A stretch of DNA of 64,000 bases from Algoriphagus aquaeductus (GTDB lineage Bacteria; Bacteroidota; Bacteroidia; Cytophagales; Cyclobacteriaceae): assembly GCF_003253485.1 (NCBI RefSeq), contig NZ_QKTX01000002.1:1-64000 (forward strand), read 5' to 3'. Shown here in pieces: positions 44,971-53,342 of this stretch. How positions within the stretch are numbered: position 1 is the first letter of the stretch; each line of letters starts with the position of its first letter. The translations under genes were made by a program, and so were the position numbers. The notes below the pieces were generated by a model. It saw only the letters and a program-made list of their open reading frames with translations, searched no databases and was not told where the DNA came from.

Positions 44971-46131
44971 ATGCTCCCTTTCCAAAATCCACTATCCGCT
45001 AATCATAGAAATACCCCCATGGAGAGTTTGGAAGAGCAAAAACCGTCTTCTTTTGGCAAATATCTGAAATATGTGCAGGTCTTTTTAGCCTTGCTTCTTT
45101 TCATTTTTGCCATAGATCTCCTCACGGTGGCCATGGGCAGTATCAATAGTGGAGCAGCACTTGAGATCCTGCAAGCCACCAAAAACCCCTTTATCAGCCT
45201 ATTCATAGGACTATTGGTGACTGCATTGATTCAAAGCAGTTCTACTGTGACCGCCAGCGTGGTCGCCATTGTGGCTTCAGGCAATCTTACGCTTCAGCAG
45301 GCGGTTCCCATTGTCTTGGGAGCCAATATCGGAACTACGCTCACTTCGACCCTAGTCTCGCTGTCGTATATCATGAACAAGAAGGAGTTTCGAAGAGCGC
45401 TTTCTGCCGGGATTTCACACGATGTATTCAATATCCTATCGGTAATTATTCTTTTCCCAATGGAGCTCTATTTTGGGTTTCTTTCCGGATTAGCTGAAAA
45501 AATTGCCGGCCTTTTTGCCTCGGACAATGCATTTGAAGGCCCCTTAGTCTACAACCGGATATTTACCCGGACTGCCACCGACTGGATAGTAGATCAGATC
45601 AATATCCCTTTTTTGACCATGATCCTATCCGTATTTTTGGTTTTTCTGGCCATCAAAGTCCTTTCTACAGCCATGTATAAGTCTTTTGTCAAAGACTCTT
45701 TTGAGGATATCAACAAACTGATTTTTCGAAAGACTGGATTGGCATTTTTCTATGGGATCTTCTTTACCGCAGCAGTACAGTCAAGCACAGTGACCACTTC
45801 CTTGGTCGTACCACTGGTTGCCAATAAAAAAGTAACGCTGGCCAAAGCTTTCCCATTTATCATTGGAGCAAATATCGGAACTACCATCACCGCGGTAATT
45901 GCCTCGATTTACAAGTCTGAGGCTGCCATCGCCTTGGCCATTGTGCACATTTTGTTCAACAGCATTGGTGCCCTGATTTTTTTGCCCTTTCCTGAAATCA
46001 GAAAAATACCGGTTCTGATCGCCAACTACATGGGCAAAACCTCTCTTCAAAACAGGGTATTTGGATTTGCCTACATCCTGTTGACCTTCTTCATTATCCC
46101 GTTTCTGTTGATCTACCTCTCCAAAGACTAG
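44971..46131 (+). CDS. Na/Pi cotransporter family protein
   Basis: 386 residues (370 if the ATG at 45019 is used; MESLEEQKPS looks like the conserved start). Two repeated Na/Pi symporter units with the QSSS motifs: ALIQSSSTVTASVVAIVASGNL and AAVQSSTVTTSLVVPLVANKK, each followed by GANIGTT. About nine membrane segments. Sodium-driven phosphate uptake at the inner membrane is expected. It is divergent from the PiT-like gene, separated by 173 bp that must contain both promoters. It shares its last four bases (CTAG) with the convergent deoC stop. Confidence 0.9.
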   Translation: MLPFQNPLSANHRNTPMESLEEQKPSSFGKYLKYVQVFLALLLFIFAIDLLTVAMGSINSGAALEILQATKNPFISLFIGLLVTALIQSSSTVTASVVAIVASGNLTLQQAVPIVLGANIGTTLTSTLVSLSYIMNKKEFRRALSAGISHDVFNILSVIILFPMELYFGFLSGLAEKIAGLFASDNAFEGPLVYNRIFTRTATDWIVDQINIPFLTMILSVFLVFLAIKVLSTAMYKSFVKDSFEDINKLIFRKTGLAFFYGIFFTAAVQSSTVTTSLVVPLVANKKVTLAKAFPFIIGANIGTTITAVIASIYKSEAAIALAIVHILFNSIGALIFLPFPEIRKIPVLIANYMGKTSLQNRVFGFAYILLTFFIIPFLLIYLSKD

Positions 46132-46793
46132 GATTGGGTTTTTCTCCAGGCGTCCATCAAGGCTTTGGCCGAACTGGTCCCAATCCGATCGGCCCCAGCC
46201 CGGATCAATTCCTGGGCAAAATCTAAAGTTTTGATCCCTCCACTGGCTTTAATGCCAACTGCCGAAGGTAAGACCTCTCGCATCAGGACTATATCCTGCA
46301 CCTTGGCCCCTGTTGGGGCATAGCCGGTGGAAGTCTTGACAAAGTCCGCTCCTGCTTCCTGACAGATCATACACGCTTCTCTGATTTGCTCAGTACTCAG
46401 ATAGGCGGTTTCGATAATGACTTTTAGAATCCGCTCTTCTTCATGACAGATCTTTGCAATCTGGACAATTTCGATTTTTGGCCAGTTCATTCCCGAGTGA
46501 AATGCGGTCTGTGACCAGACTAAGTCCAATTCATCAGCTCCGTTTCTGATGGCCTCACGGGTTTCGGCAACTTTGGTCGCAGTATCCTCAAAACCGAAAG
46601 GAAAGCCAATAACGGTGACCACCTGAACATTTTCTTCTTTCAGGTCTCTTTTGACCTTTTTTACCCAAAATGAAGGGACACAGACACCGACAAACTGCTC
46701 CTCGATCGCGTCTCTGACCAACACATCCAATTCCCGGTCAGTCATGGTGGGTTTAAGAAGTGTAGATTCCAAAAATCGGTTGAAATTATTCAT
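46128..46793 (-). CDS. deoC: Deoxyribose-phosphate aldolase
   Basis: 221 residues. It cleaves 2-deoxyribose 5-phosphate to acetaldehyde and glyceraldehyde 3-phosphate in deoxynucleoside catabolism. The TIM-barrel motifs are visible: VCVPSFWV, VTVIGFPFG, ELDLVW, KVIIETAYLS (active Lys/Asp region), FVKTSTGYAPTGA (Schiff-base Lys in VKTSTG) and IKASGGIKT. Its start overlaps the end of the upstream oxidoreductase gene by 8 bp, implying translational coupling. Confidence 0.95.
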   Translation of the reverse strand: MNNFNRFLESTLLKPTMTDRELDVLVRDAIEEQFVGVCVPSFWVKKVKRDLKEENVQVVTVIGFPFGFEDTATKVAETREAIRNGADELDLVWSQTAFHSGMNWPKIEIVQIAKICHEEERILKVIIETAYLSTEQIREACMICQEAGADFVKTSTGYAPTGAKVQDIVLMREVLPSAVGIKASGGIKTLDFAQELIRAGADRIGTSSAKALMDAWRKTQS

Positions 46794-48012
46794 GGGAATT
46801 GGGAATATCGGTTTGGTTTACAAAATCGGTTAGATACATGTATTCTAAAGTCAAATCTCCATCTCTGGCTATGGTGGCTCTTTCCAAAATCGGGGAGTAC
46901 TCCTCCAAAAGCGCAGGAATGACCCATTCGCTGAGTTGACGACCAAACTCTGCACTCGACTCCCGCGGCAGCTCACAGGGCAAATTATCAATCGCCATTA
47001 CCGAAATACTGGTTTGCTTGCCAAATGCCGGGAGCTCTTCGCCCGAGTCCCGATCCACATCATAGACCGGATCCTGAATCGTGGAAGCCCGAAAGGTAGT
47101 CGGAATAGACCCGTCCACATCACAGGTGACATCTGCGATCACTGAGAGGGAAAAATCCGGCGAACTGATCTCCTTTAATTCAAATAGTCTGGGGGCTCCG
47201 GGATTCCAATAGGCTGAGGCAATGAGTATCTCCCCCGCCTCGGCAAATTTGGAAAAATGGCTTTCGTACCGTTCCGGAAACGAATAAAACTCTTCCCTGT
47301 CGTATCCACCGTCTGACTTTCGCCGATTGTAATCTGAGGAACTCAGCACCACATACACCGGCTCTTCAAAATAAAAATGAAGAAATTCCTGTGTATCTAC
47401 CTGCTTGATTTTCAAAATACCAAGAACCTCAGCGACCCCTTTGCCCACCCTTCCGGATCCTGTGACTACAATCTTCACAGGAGGAAGGGAAACTTTTGAC
47501 AACTCAGATTTTAAGTCCTGGAGATCATGGCACTCGGCCGCACGCCTGAGATCATAAAGTCCAGTTTTCTTCCCATAGGTCCAGAAAGCATTGTAGGCCC
47601 CTACGATTCCCGCCCAGCGCCCAAAGGCCACCACACGCTCTCCGGATTCATTTTTTAAGACTTCATAATCCAGTAATCGGATATTTTTTTGAAGAATATT
47701 CTTGAGGAGCGCTCTGTTTTTTGCTTGCTTTTTGATGGTATGGGAAAAAAAGAAATAGGTCTTGTCAGGAATCAACTGGTCCACCGGCACTTCTTTGACG
47801 CCAAACAAAATGTCCGCTCTGGAAATATCGGTGACCACCTCGATACCGGCGTCCAGATATTCCTGATCGGTGTAAGACCGGATCGGACTTGATTCCACCA
47901 AAAACGTCAACTGATCGCCATATTTTTCAGAAAGTTCCCTCAATTGAGCGGGAATAAAGGGAGTGCGCTTGTCGGGTGGAATTTTTCCTTCGCGAATGAT
48001 GCCAATCTTCAT
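46786..48012 (-). CDS. Saccharopine dehydrogenase/alanine dehydrogenase-like oxidoreductase
   Basis: 408 residues of the AlaDH/PNT N-terminal and saccharopine dehydrogenase (LYS1-like) type. N-terminal IGIIREGKIPPDKRTPF matches the family start; the nucleotide-binding loop is VVTGSGRVGKGVAEVLG. Lysine-forming saccharopine dehydrogenases of this sort belong to lysine metabolism by reduction or oxidation of the saccharopine bond. A true lysine pathway is not supported here by any neighbour. It overlaps deoC, so the two share an mRNA despite no obvious pathway link. Confidence 0.85.
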   Translation of the reverse strand: MKIGIIREGKIPPDKRTPFIPAQLRELSEKYGDQLTFLVESSPIRSYTDQEYLDAGIEVVTDISRADILFGVKEVPVDQLIPDKTYFFFSHTIKKQAKNRALLKNILQKNIRLLDYEVLKNESGERVVAFGRWAGIVGAYNAFWTYGKKTGLYDLRRAAECHDLQDLKSELSKVSLPPVKIVVTGSGRVGKGVAEVLGILKIKQVDTQEFLHFYFEEPVYVVLSSSDYNRRKSDGGYDREEFYSFPERYESHFSKFAEAGEILIASAYWNPGAPRLFELKEISSPDFSLSVIADVTCDVDGSIPTTFRASTIQDPVYDVDRDSGEELPAFGKQTSISVMAIDNLPCELPRESSAEFGRQLSEWVIPALLEEYSPILERATIARDGDLTLEYMYLTDFVNQTDIPNSHE

Positions 48013-48033
48013 AAAAATCTAAAGTCCTGGGTT

Positions 48034-48041
48034 TAGTTTTG
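48034..48041 (+). promoter_or_regulatory. Candidate -7 box (TAGTTTTG) just upstream of 48046
   Basis: A perfect TAnnTTTG match that ends five bases before the ATG at 48046. If used, transcription would start at or next to the start codon (a leaderless mRNA), or translation would begin at a later Met (48058). Confidence 0.35.
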
Positions 48042-48045
48042 GGTT

Positions 48046-48642
48046 ATGCATTTTCTGATGATGATCTTGAGTTGGGCGATTTTCTATTCGCTGCACACCA
48101 CCCTTACTGCTTCCAAGTTAAAAAGATTTTTGGAGGCAACTTGGCCTGACCGAATGAAATGGTACAGATTGTTTTACAGTATTCTATCCACCGTGCTTTT
48201 TTTGGGAATTTTGGGACAGGCGCTTTTTTTGCCTCGACAGGTCATGTTTTTACCAGGTCCTATCCATCTGTATTCCGGGTACATGATCGCTACCCTTGGA
48301 GTGGTACTGATCACGCGTTCGTTGAAAAGCATTTCGTTCCCTTTCTTTTTGGGTTACCCGCCGAAAAATTCTGACCAAATGGAAAGTTTACAGGTATCAG
48401 GGGTTTATTCCCATACCCGGCATCCTTTGTATTTGGGATTACTGTTTGTTTTTTCCGGCTATCTTTTAGTAGCCGGTCATCTCGGTGCACTGATCCATTG
48501 GGCCTGTTTGGTGCTATACCTTCCGGTCGGAATCTACTTTGAAGAAAAGAACCTTATTCAAAAATTTGGGGCACCCTACCGACTTTATCAAGAGGAAGTT
48601 CCGGTGTTTTTCCCATTCCTGTTCAAAAAGAAAAGGGCCTAA
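48046..48642 (+). CDS. Isoprenylcysteine-carboxyl-methyltransferase-like membrane protein
   Basis: 198 residues with about five membrane segments. The C-terminal signature SGVYSHTRHPLYLGL...YFEEKNLIQKFGAPYRLYQEEVP matches the ICMT/PEMT/NnrU superfamily; the RHPxY and EExxLxxxFG motifs bind S-adenosylmethionine in characterised relatives. The substrate in bacteria is unknown. Alternative starts at Met5 or Met6 exist. The last codon and stop fall inside a hairpin (48632-48649). Confidence 0.83.
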   Translation: MHFLMMILSWAIFYSLHTTLTASKLKRFLEATWPDRMKWYRLFYSILSTVLFLGILGQALFLPRQVMFLPGPIHLYSGYMIATLGVVLITRSLKSISFPFFLGYPPKNSDQMESLQVSGVYSHTRHPLYLGLLFVFSGYLLVAGHLGALIHWACLVLYLPVGIYFEEKNLIQKFGAPYRLYQEEVPVFFPFLFKKKRA

Positions 48643-48649
48643 GCCCTTT
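48632..48649. terminator. Hairpin terminator enclosing the stop codon of the methyltransferase-like gene
   Basis: A 7-bp stem AAAGGGC/GCCCTTT with the loop CTAA. The loop contains the stop codon TAA (48640-48642). On the minus strand the T-rich TTTTCTTTTT follows, fitting termination of the FKBP operon 3 bp away; on the plus strand the tail is weak. Confidence 0.75.
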
Positions 48650-48652
48650 CTA

Positions 48653-49207
48653 TTAATCAATTCCCAAGAAATCGATCTCAAAGATCAATACTGAATTGGG
48701 GGGGATACGGTCATTATTTTCCTGATTCCGATAAGCGTAAGGAGAAGGAATGATAAATACAGCCTTGGAAGCGGGTCTAATTCTCTTGAATGCAAAATCC
48801 CAACCTTGAATAACACTAGTTGACCCAAGAATGAATGCAAACGGCATGTACGTTCTGGATTCCTGAAAGATATTATTTGCTCTAGCAACATCTTCAAAAG
48901 AAGTATCAAATACAGAACCTGTTTCCATCAGCTTGCCGATGTAGTCAGTATAGACCACGGTGTTGTTGGTCGGCCGGGAACCTGCCCCTTCCCGCTGCAA
49001 AATCACCACCACCCCAGATGGATCATGGATACGGCTAATACTATCGATCCGAGCAGTGTCCAGAAATGCATCGATCTTCCTTCGATCAATGGCCAAATTG
49101 CCCGCCTCATCATAGGCAGGACCTCTGTCAAAGGGATTGTTGGGCTCGCAGGAGCTTCCCAAAATCAAGGCTAAAAGAATAAATATTGGAATCAGATTTC
49201 GCATCAT
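48653..49207 (-). CDS. FKBP-type peptidyl-prolyl isomerase lipoprotein (GldI-like)
   Basis: 184 residues with a lipobox (LGSSCEPN, Cys at about residue 20). A C-terminal FKBP domain (about 90-184) carries VYTDYIGKLMETGSVFDTS and IIPSPYAY. Peptidyl-prolyl isomerase expected to act on secreted proteins. It is the third of three tandem FKBP lipoproteins and overlaps the second by four bases (ATGA). In Flavobacterium, GldI, an FKBP lipoprotein needed for gliding and type IX secretion, is in a similar neighbourhood; which copy, if any, is GldI cannot be told. Confidence 0.9.
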   Translation of the reverse strand: MMRNLIPIFILLALILGSSCEPNNPFDRGPAYDEAGNLAIDRRKIDAFLDTARIDSISRIHDPSGVVVILQREGAGSRPTNNTVVYTDYIGKLMETGSVFDTSFEDVARANNIFQESRTYMPFAFILGSTSVIQGWDFAFKRIRPASKAVFIIPSPYAYRNQENNDRIPPNSVLIFEIDFLGID

Positions 49208-49764
49208 GGATTGAGATTAGGTCCTTTTTTTACCTCCAACAGCTCCAATTCAAATATTAAGGGAGAATTGGCCGGAATTTCACCATTGGCCTGATTTCCG
49301 TAGCCAAGTCGAGAAGGGAAAATCACGGTAGCCTTCTCCCCCGGATGCATCATTGAAATGGCAAATTCAAACCCGGAGATGGTCAGTCCATACCCTACCG
49401 GAAATCTGAGGGGCTGATAGTTCCGGGCGGAGTTAAAGATATTGTTGTCCCTTGCCACCTGCTCAAGGGAGGTGTCAAAGATTTTATTGTTCAAAAGTCT
49501 GCCGGTATAATTGACCCGGACGGTATCTCCCCTCAAGAGCGCATTCCGCTCCTGTTGGGTCGAAACTTGCCAAAACATATAAAATCCTTCGATAGGCTCT
49601 TGGTATTCTTTGACGCTGGCAATGGAATTTTCCTGCAGGTATTTTTCAATAGCCTCTTTGTCTCTTTGCAAAAGCACCTCCTGAGTTTGGTCAGGATCGA
49701 TGCAAGAGTACATGGAAACAGACCCGATCAGCAACGCTGCAAAAGCAAATAGTCTGAAGTTCAT
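49204..49764 (-). CDS. FKBP-type peptidyl-prolyl isomerase lipoprotein (second copy)
   Basis: 186 residues, lipobox in SMYSCIDPD. N-terminal helical segment (about 30-60) then an FKBP domain (VNYTGRLLNNKIFDTSLE, GEKATVIFPSRLGYGNQANGEIPANSPLIFELELLEV). The GYG and IPANSPLIFELEL strands are better conserved here than in the third copy, suggesting an active isomerase. It follows the first FKBP gene by 38 bp and overlaps the third by four bases. Confidence 0.9.
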   Translation of the reverse strand: MNFRLFAFAALLIGSVSMYSCIDPDQTQEVLLQRDKEAIEKYLQENSIASVKEYQEPIEGFYMFWQVSTQQERNALLRGDTVRVNYTGRLLNNKIFDTSLEQVARDNNIFNSARNYQPLRFPVGYGLTISGFEFAISMMHPGEKATVIFPSRLGYGNQANGEIPANSPLIFELELLEVKKGPNLNP

Positions 49765-49802
49765 ATGTTTTGGTTTAGTTATAGATCGTTCAATACTCAG
49801 AA

Positions 49803-50729
49803 TTACTTCTGAACGTCGGTGACTTCTACGTCAAATATCAAAATGGAGTTAGCCGGAATCATGGATCCTGCACCATTTTCTCCATAAGCCAAAGGAGAAG
49901 GGATCAGGAATTTAGCCTTAGATCCTTTTTTCAGCAATAAAAGTCCTTCGTCCCATCCCGGGATCACCTGACCCATGCCTACATTGACCGGAAGTGGCTC
50001 GTAAGGACGTCCTTCATTGAACATGTTGTTTGCCTTGGCGATTTCAGGCCAAGAGGTATCAAACAAGGTACCGTCAAGTAGGTATCCTGCATAGTTCACA
50101 TACAGGGTAGTACCTGGAGCAGTGGCTTCCCCTGTTCCCTCTTTTTCGATCACGTAATACAGACCATTTTCTGTTTTTTGAAGGTTCAGGCCTTTCTCTG
50201 TTGCATAAGCCTCGATCGTTTTCGCTTCTTCTACAATCAGGGTTTTGGCTCTTTCGGCACTTTTTTCCTGCTCTTTCATCATCACCTCCTCGTAGAAGGC
50301 CTGCATTTCGTCTTGAGTCTTGATGTCATAAGCTCCCAACTTCACTTTGATGATATCCTCGTCTTTGATCGGAGCGGGCTGGTTTCCGCTGAAAATGATC
50401 TTGGCAGTTGCCTGGAAATTGATGGAATCTCCTTTTTTCAGGCTCAAGAATATTTCATCCATCCCGTTTTGAGGAGAGATGGAATCATTGGCCATCAGGT
50501 AGCCCGGAAAAGGCTGAGTCAAGGTGCTGTAGATCACCGAATCGCTTGCTGTCGTGATCTCCAAATTGTAAAGAAGGAAGTCTCCGTTAGGAGCTTTCTC
50601 AGAACCCTCTTTGATATAGGTATATTCGATTCCGTCTTTTTCAGTCACTTTGGACTTTTGACAGGAAGAAAGTGTACTCACTCCGGTAAGAAGCGTAAGC
50701 AGCGCCACAAGGCTTTTGTAATTTTTCAT
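49803..50729 (-). CDS. FKBP-type peptidyl-prolyl isomerase lipoprotein (first, longest copy)
   Basis: 308 residues, lipobox in STLSSCQKSK. An N-terminal degenerate FKBP-like or chaperone segment (about 30-140) precedes a helical linker (EVMMKEQEKSAERAKT) and a C-terminal FKBP domain with VNYAGYLLDGTLFDTSW, GWDEGLLLLKKGSKAKFLIPSPLAYG and IPANSILIFDVEV. This layout resembles the two-domain FkpA/Mip-type isomerases. It heads a three-gene FKBP operon. Location next to a DHH phosphoesterase and ndk resembles the gldI neighbourhood of flavobacteria. Confidence 0.9.
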   Translation of the reverse strand: MKNYKSLVALLTLLTGVSTLSSCQKSKVTEKDGIEYTYIKEGSEKAPNGDFLLYNLEITTASDSVIYSTLTQPFPGYLMANDSISPQNGMDEIFLSLKKGDSINFQATAKIIFSGNQPAPIKDEDIIKVKLGAYDIKTQDEMQAFYEEVMMKEQEKSAERAKTLIVEEAKTIEAYATEKGLNLQKTENGLYYVIEKEGTGEATAPGTTLYVNYAGYLLDGTLFDTSWPEIAKANNMFNEGRPYEPLPVNVGMGQVIPGWDEGLLLLKKGSKAKFLIPSPLAYGENGAGSMIPANSILIFDVEVTDVQK

Positions 50730-50963
50730 TGGTTTTTTAATTGAATTTTTAAGGTCAGATGAAAAGGCTAAAACGATTCATCTTTCGTCAAGAAGTTTCG
50801 CTGTGTAGCATTTCATCGGAGAATGATTTGAAGGCAAAGGTCAAGTAACTTTTCCAGTGAAACAACGCCTAGGGGTGAGGCATTCCTGGATTCGTCCTTC
50901 CCCTTGTTTAAAATTTTCTTTGGATTGTTGGATGATTGATATTGAAATGTATTTGCATGGTAT

Positions 50964-51998
50964 TTAGTCTACCGTCACGGATTCCGAATGGAAGAGTTCC
51001 TCCTGACATTGAGTCACCAAGGATTCAAACCGCTCCACCGTATCTTTCAGACTTTGGGTAGATTTGCCACCGGCAGCATTTTTATGACCTCCTCCGCTGA
51101 AATAGGACGCTGCAAACTTATTGACCGCTACATCGCTGCTGGATCGGAATGAGATTTTGATTCCATCTTCACGCTCTGAAAACAAGGCTGCAAGTTTGAT
51201 CCCATCCAAAGATAGGGCATAATTCACCAATCCTTCGGTGTCCCCGGTTTGGCTTTGATATTTTTTAAGATCTTTTTTACTGATCACAAAATACGCGGTA
51301 TGCAGGTCTTCTCTCACTACCAATCGTCTGGTAATGGCAAAGCCTATAAATTTGAGTCGATTGACGGAATTGGAATCGTAGATTAAATTGGAAATCTGTG
51401 CCGAATCAGCCCCGATATCAATCAGTTCTGCCACGACAAGATGTACATTTTTGGTGGTGTTGGGGTGACGAAATCCTCCGGTATCCGTCATGATTCCGGC
51501 ATAAAGGCATTCTGCAATTTCCTTGTCGATAAGCGATTTGTCGCCCATTTCCACAATCAATTCATACACCAATTCACACGTGGCCGCGGCTTTGGTACTC
51601 CAAAATCTGAAATCGGCAAAATCTTCAGGATCTTGGTGATGGTCAATATTCACCACAAAGGCCTTGGACTTTCGGATCATTTCCCCCAGTTCATTCACCC
51701 TGTTCAAAACAGAAAAGTCAAGACAGAAGATCATCTCCGCCTCTTCCAATTTGGCGGTGGCCAGAGGCTTATCTGAGGCTTTGGAAAAATCCAGCACCTC
51801 ATCATTTCCTTTCATCCAGGTAAGAAAATAGGGATAATCAGTTGGGGTCACCACGCTGACATCATGCCCCTTTTTGATCAGGTAGTTAGCCAGACCCAAA
51901 GAAGAACCCAAGGCATCTGCATCGGGCTTGACATGAGTAGTGATGAATATTTTCTTGGGTGAGGATAGTTCCTTTTTAAACTTAGCTAAAGCTTCCAT
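50964..51998 (-). CDS. DHH-family phosphoesterase, NrnA-like
   Basis: 344 residues. The DHH domain shows ITTHVKPDADALGSSLGL and NIDHHQDPED, with the DHHA1 domain GGGHKNAAGG at the C-terminus. NrnA-type enzymes hydrolyse short oligoribonucleotides (nanoRNA) and 3'-phosphoadenosine 5'-phosphate; cyclic-dinucleotide-derived pApA is another known substrate. It is cytoplasmic. It is divergent from ndk, and lies upstream of the FKBP operon with a 234-bp gap. Confidence 0.92.
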   Translation of the reverse strand: MEALAKFKKELSSPKKIFITTHVKPDADALGSSLGLANYLIKKGHDVSVVTPTDYPYFLTWMKGNDEVLDFSKASDKPLATAKLEEAEMIFCLDFSVLNRVNELGEMIRKSKAFVVNIDHHQDPEDFADFRFWSTKAAATCELVYELIVEMGDKSLIDKEIAECLYAGIMTDTGGFRHPNTTKNVHLVVAELIDIGADSAQISNLIYDSNSVNRLKFIGFAITRRLVVREDLHTAYFVISKKDLKKYQSQTGDTEGLVNYALSLDGIKLAALFSEREDGIKISFRSSSDVAVNKFAASYFSGGGHKNAAGGKSTQSLKDTVERFESLVTQCQEELFHSESVTVD

Positions 51999-52143
51999 TA
52001 GATCAAATCAGCGGCACATTTGGCTCCAGTAGGCTGCAAATGTCCATAAATTTTCCAGAAATCCCAAAGTATGAAGATGACTGATAATGAAGTGACTAGC
52101 CGAGAATTCTCAAAGGTATAGGCGATACTACGCCGAAATCTCC

Positions 52144-52151
52144 TATTTTTG
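52144..52151 (+). promoter_or_regulatory. Candidate -7 box (TATTTTTG) for ndk
   Basis: A perfect TAnnTTTG match 33 bp upstream of the ndk ATG, giving a leader of about 25-28 nt. Confidence 0.5.
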
Positions 52152-52184
52152 CGGCCGAAATAAACCAATGCAAATCCCAATCCC

Positions 52185-52607
52185 ATGGCAGGAAAAAGAA
52201 CATTCACCATGATCAAGCCGGATGCTTTTGAAGCTGGCAACTCAGGCGCAATCCTGAAAATGATCGAAGAAGCAGGCTTCAAAATCGTAGCGATGAAGGC
52301 TACCCGATTGACTCCGGAACTGGCCGGCAAATTTTACGAAGTCCACAATGAAAGACCTTTCTACGCAGATCTGTGCAAGTATATGTCTTCCGGTCCTATT
52401 GTGGCTGCTATTTTGGAAAAAGACAATGCCGTAGAGGATTTCCGTACGCTGATCGGAGCTACCAATCCTGCAAATGCTGCTGAAGGTACAATCCGCAAGA
52501 TTTTCGCAAAATCCATTGAGGCCAATGCCGTTCACGGTTCTGACTCAGACGAAAACGCAGCCATCGAGGGCAGCTTCTTCTTCAATCAGTACGAGCGAGT
52601 CATCTGA
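52185..52607 (+). CDS. ndk: Nucleoside-diphosphate kinase
   Basis: 140 residues. Transfers phosphate between nucleoside triphosphates and diphosphates through a phospho-histidine. Motifs are [10 protein letters not shown] near the start, [17 protein letters not shown] and the active-site His in ANAVHGSDS. Typical length. Divergent from the DHH phosphoesterase gene and followed by a strong terminator. Confidence 0.97.
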   Translation: MAGKRTFTMIKPDAFEAGNSGAILKMIEEAGFKIVAMKATRLTPELAGKFYEVHNERPFYADLCKYMSSGPIVAAILEKDNAVEDFRTLIGATNPANAAEGTIRKIFAKSIEANAVHGSDSDENAAIEGSFFFNQYERVI

Positions 52608-52627
52608 TCCAAGAGACAACACAAATC

Positions 52628-52662
52628 AAAGCCATCCAGAAGCAATTTTGGATGGCTTTTTT
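52628..52662 (+). terminator. Terminator of ndk
   Basis: An 11-bp stem AAAGCCATCCA/TGGATGGCTTT with a 10-nt loop and TTT tail, 20 bp past the ndk stop. Confidence 0.9.
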
Positions 52663-52663
52663 A

Positions 52664-53342
52664 GTATCTGCCAGCAGGTAGCTAGAGGCAATGGACAATG
52701 ACCAATGGGCAATTACCAATGACCAATTTTCAAGGCAAAAAAGGAGGGGCGCCTTTATATCATAGATATTCTCAATTATCAATGGACATTGACCAATTTT
52801 CAAGGCTTGGTTTATGGATTCACTTGATCATTGAGTTTGATCATTGAAAATAGATTCAATAAGCAATGGACAATGATCAATGAACAATTTCAAGGTAAAA
52901 ATGGAGGGGCGCCTTGGTCAATGAAATTTCCAATTTTCAATGGGCAATGACCAATTTTTAAGGCTTAGCTTATGGATTCACTTGACCATTGGGTTTGGTC
53001 ATTGAAAATTGATTAAATAAGCAATGGGCAATGACAAATTTTCAAGGCAAAATAGGAGGGGCGCCTTGATCATAGAAATTCTGAATTATCAATGGACATT
53101 GACCAATTTTCAAGGCTTGGTTTATGGATTCACTTGACCATTGAGTTTGGTCATTGAAAATTGATTCAATAAGCAATGGACAATGATCAATGAACAATTT
53201 TCAAGGTAAAAATGGAGGGGATCCTTGAACATAGAAATTCTCAAATCAAAGGGCAATGGACAATGACCAGAGATCAAGCTTTAACATCCTTGATCCTTGA
53301 CCATCGAGCTTGGTCATTGAAAATTGACCCCTCCCCTACATC
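52664..53342. repeat. Noncoding tandem repeat block, about 155-bp unit
   Basis: About 680 bp between ndk and the convergent desaturase. The landmark GGAGGGG(C/A)... occurs at 52743, 52903, 53055 and 53213, a period of 152-160 bp. Each unit contains imperfect copies of CAATGGACAATGACCAATTTTCAAGG and a stretch such as TGGTCATTGAAAATTG, which is the reverse complement of the same sequence type, so units can fold into long hairpins. Neighbouring copies are about 90% alike by eye. No open frame. Short versions of the same words recur throughout. Likely an intergenic repeat family; function unknown. Confidence 0.85.

Noticed and set aside
51998..52330. Minus-strand frame whose stop (TAA) overlaps the start of the DHH gene, suggesting a coupled upstream gene
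   Set aside because: Most of the frame is antisense to ndk; the remaining portion (51998-52184) has no recognised domain, and the ndk promoter box lies inside it.
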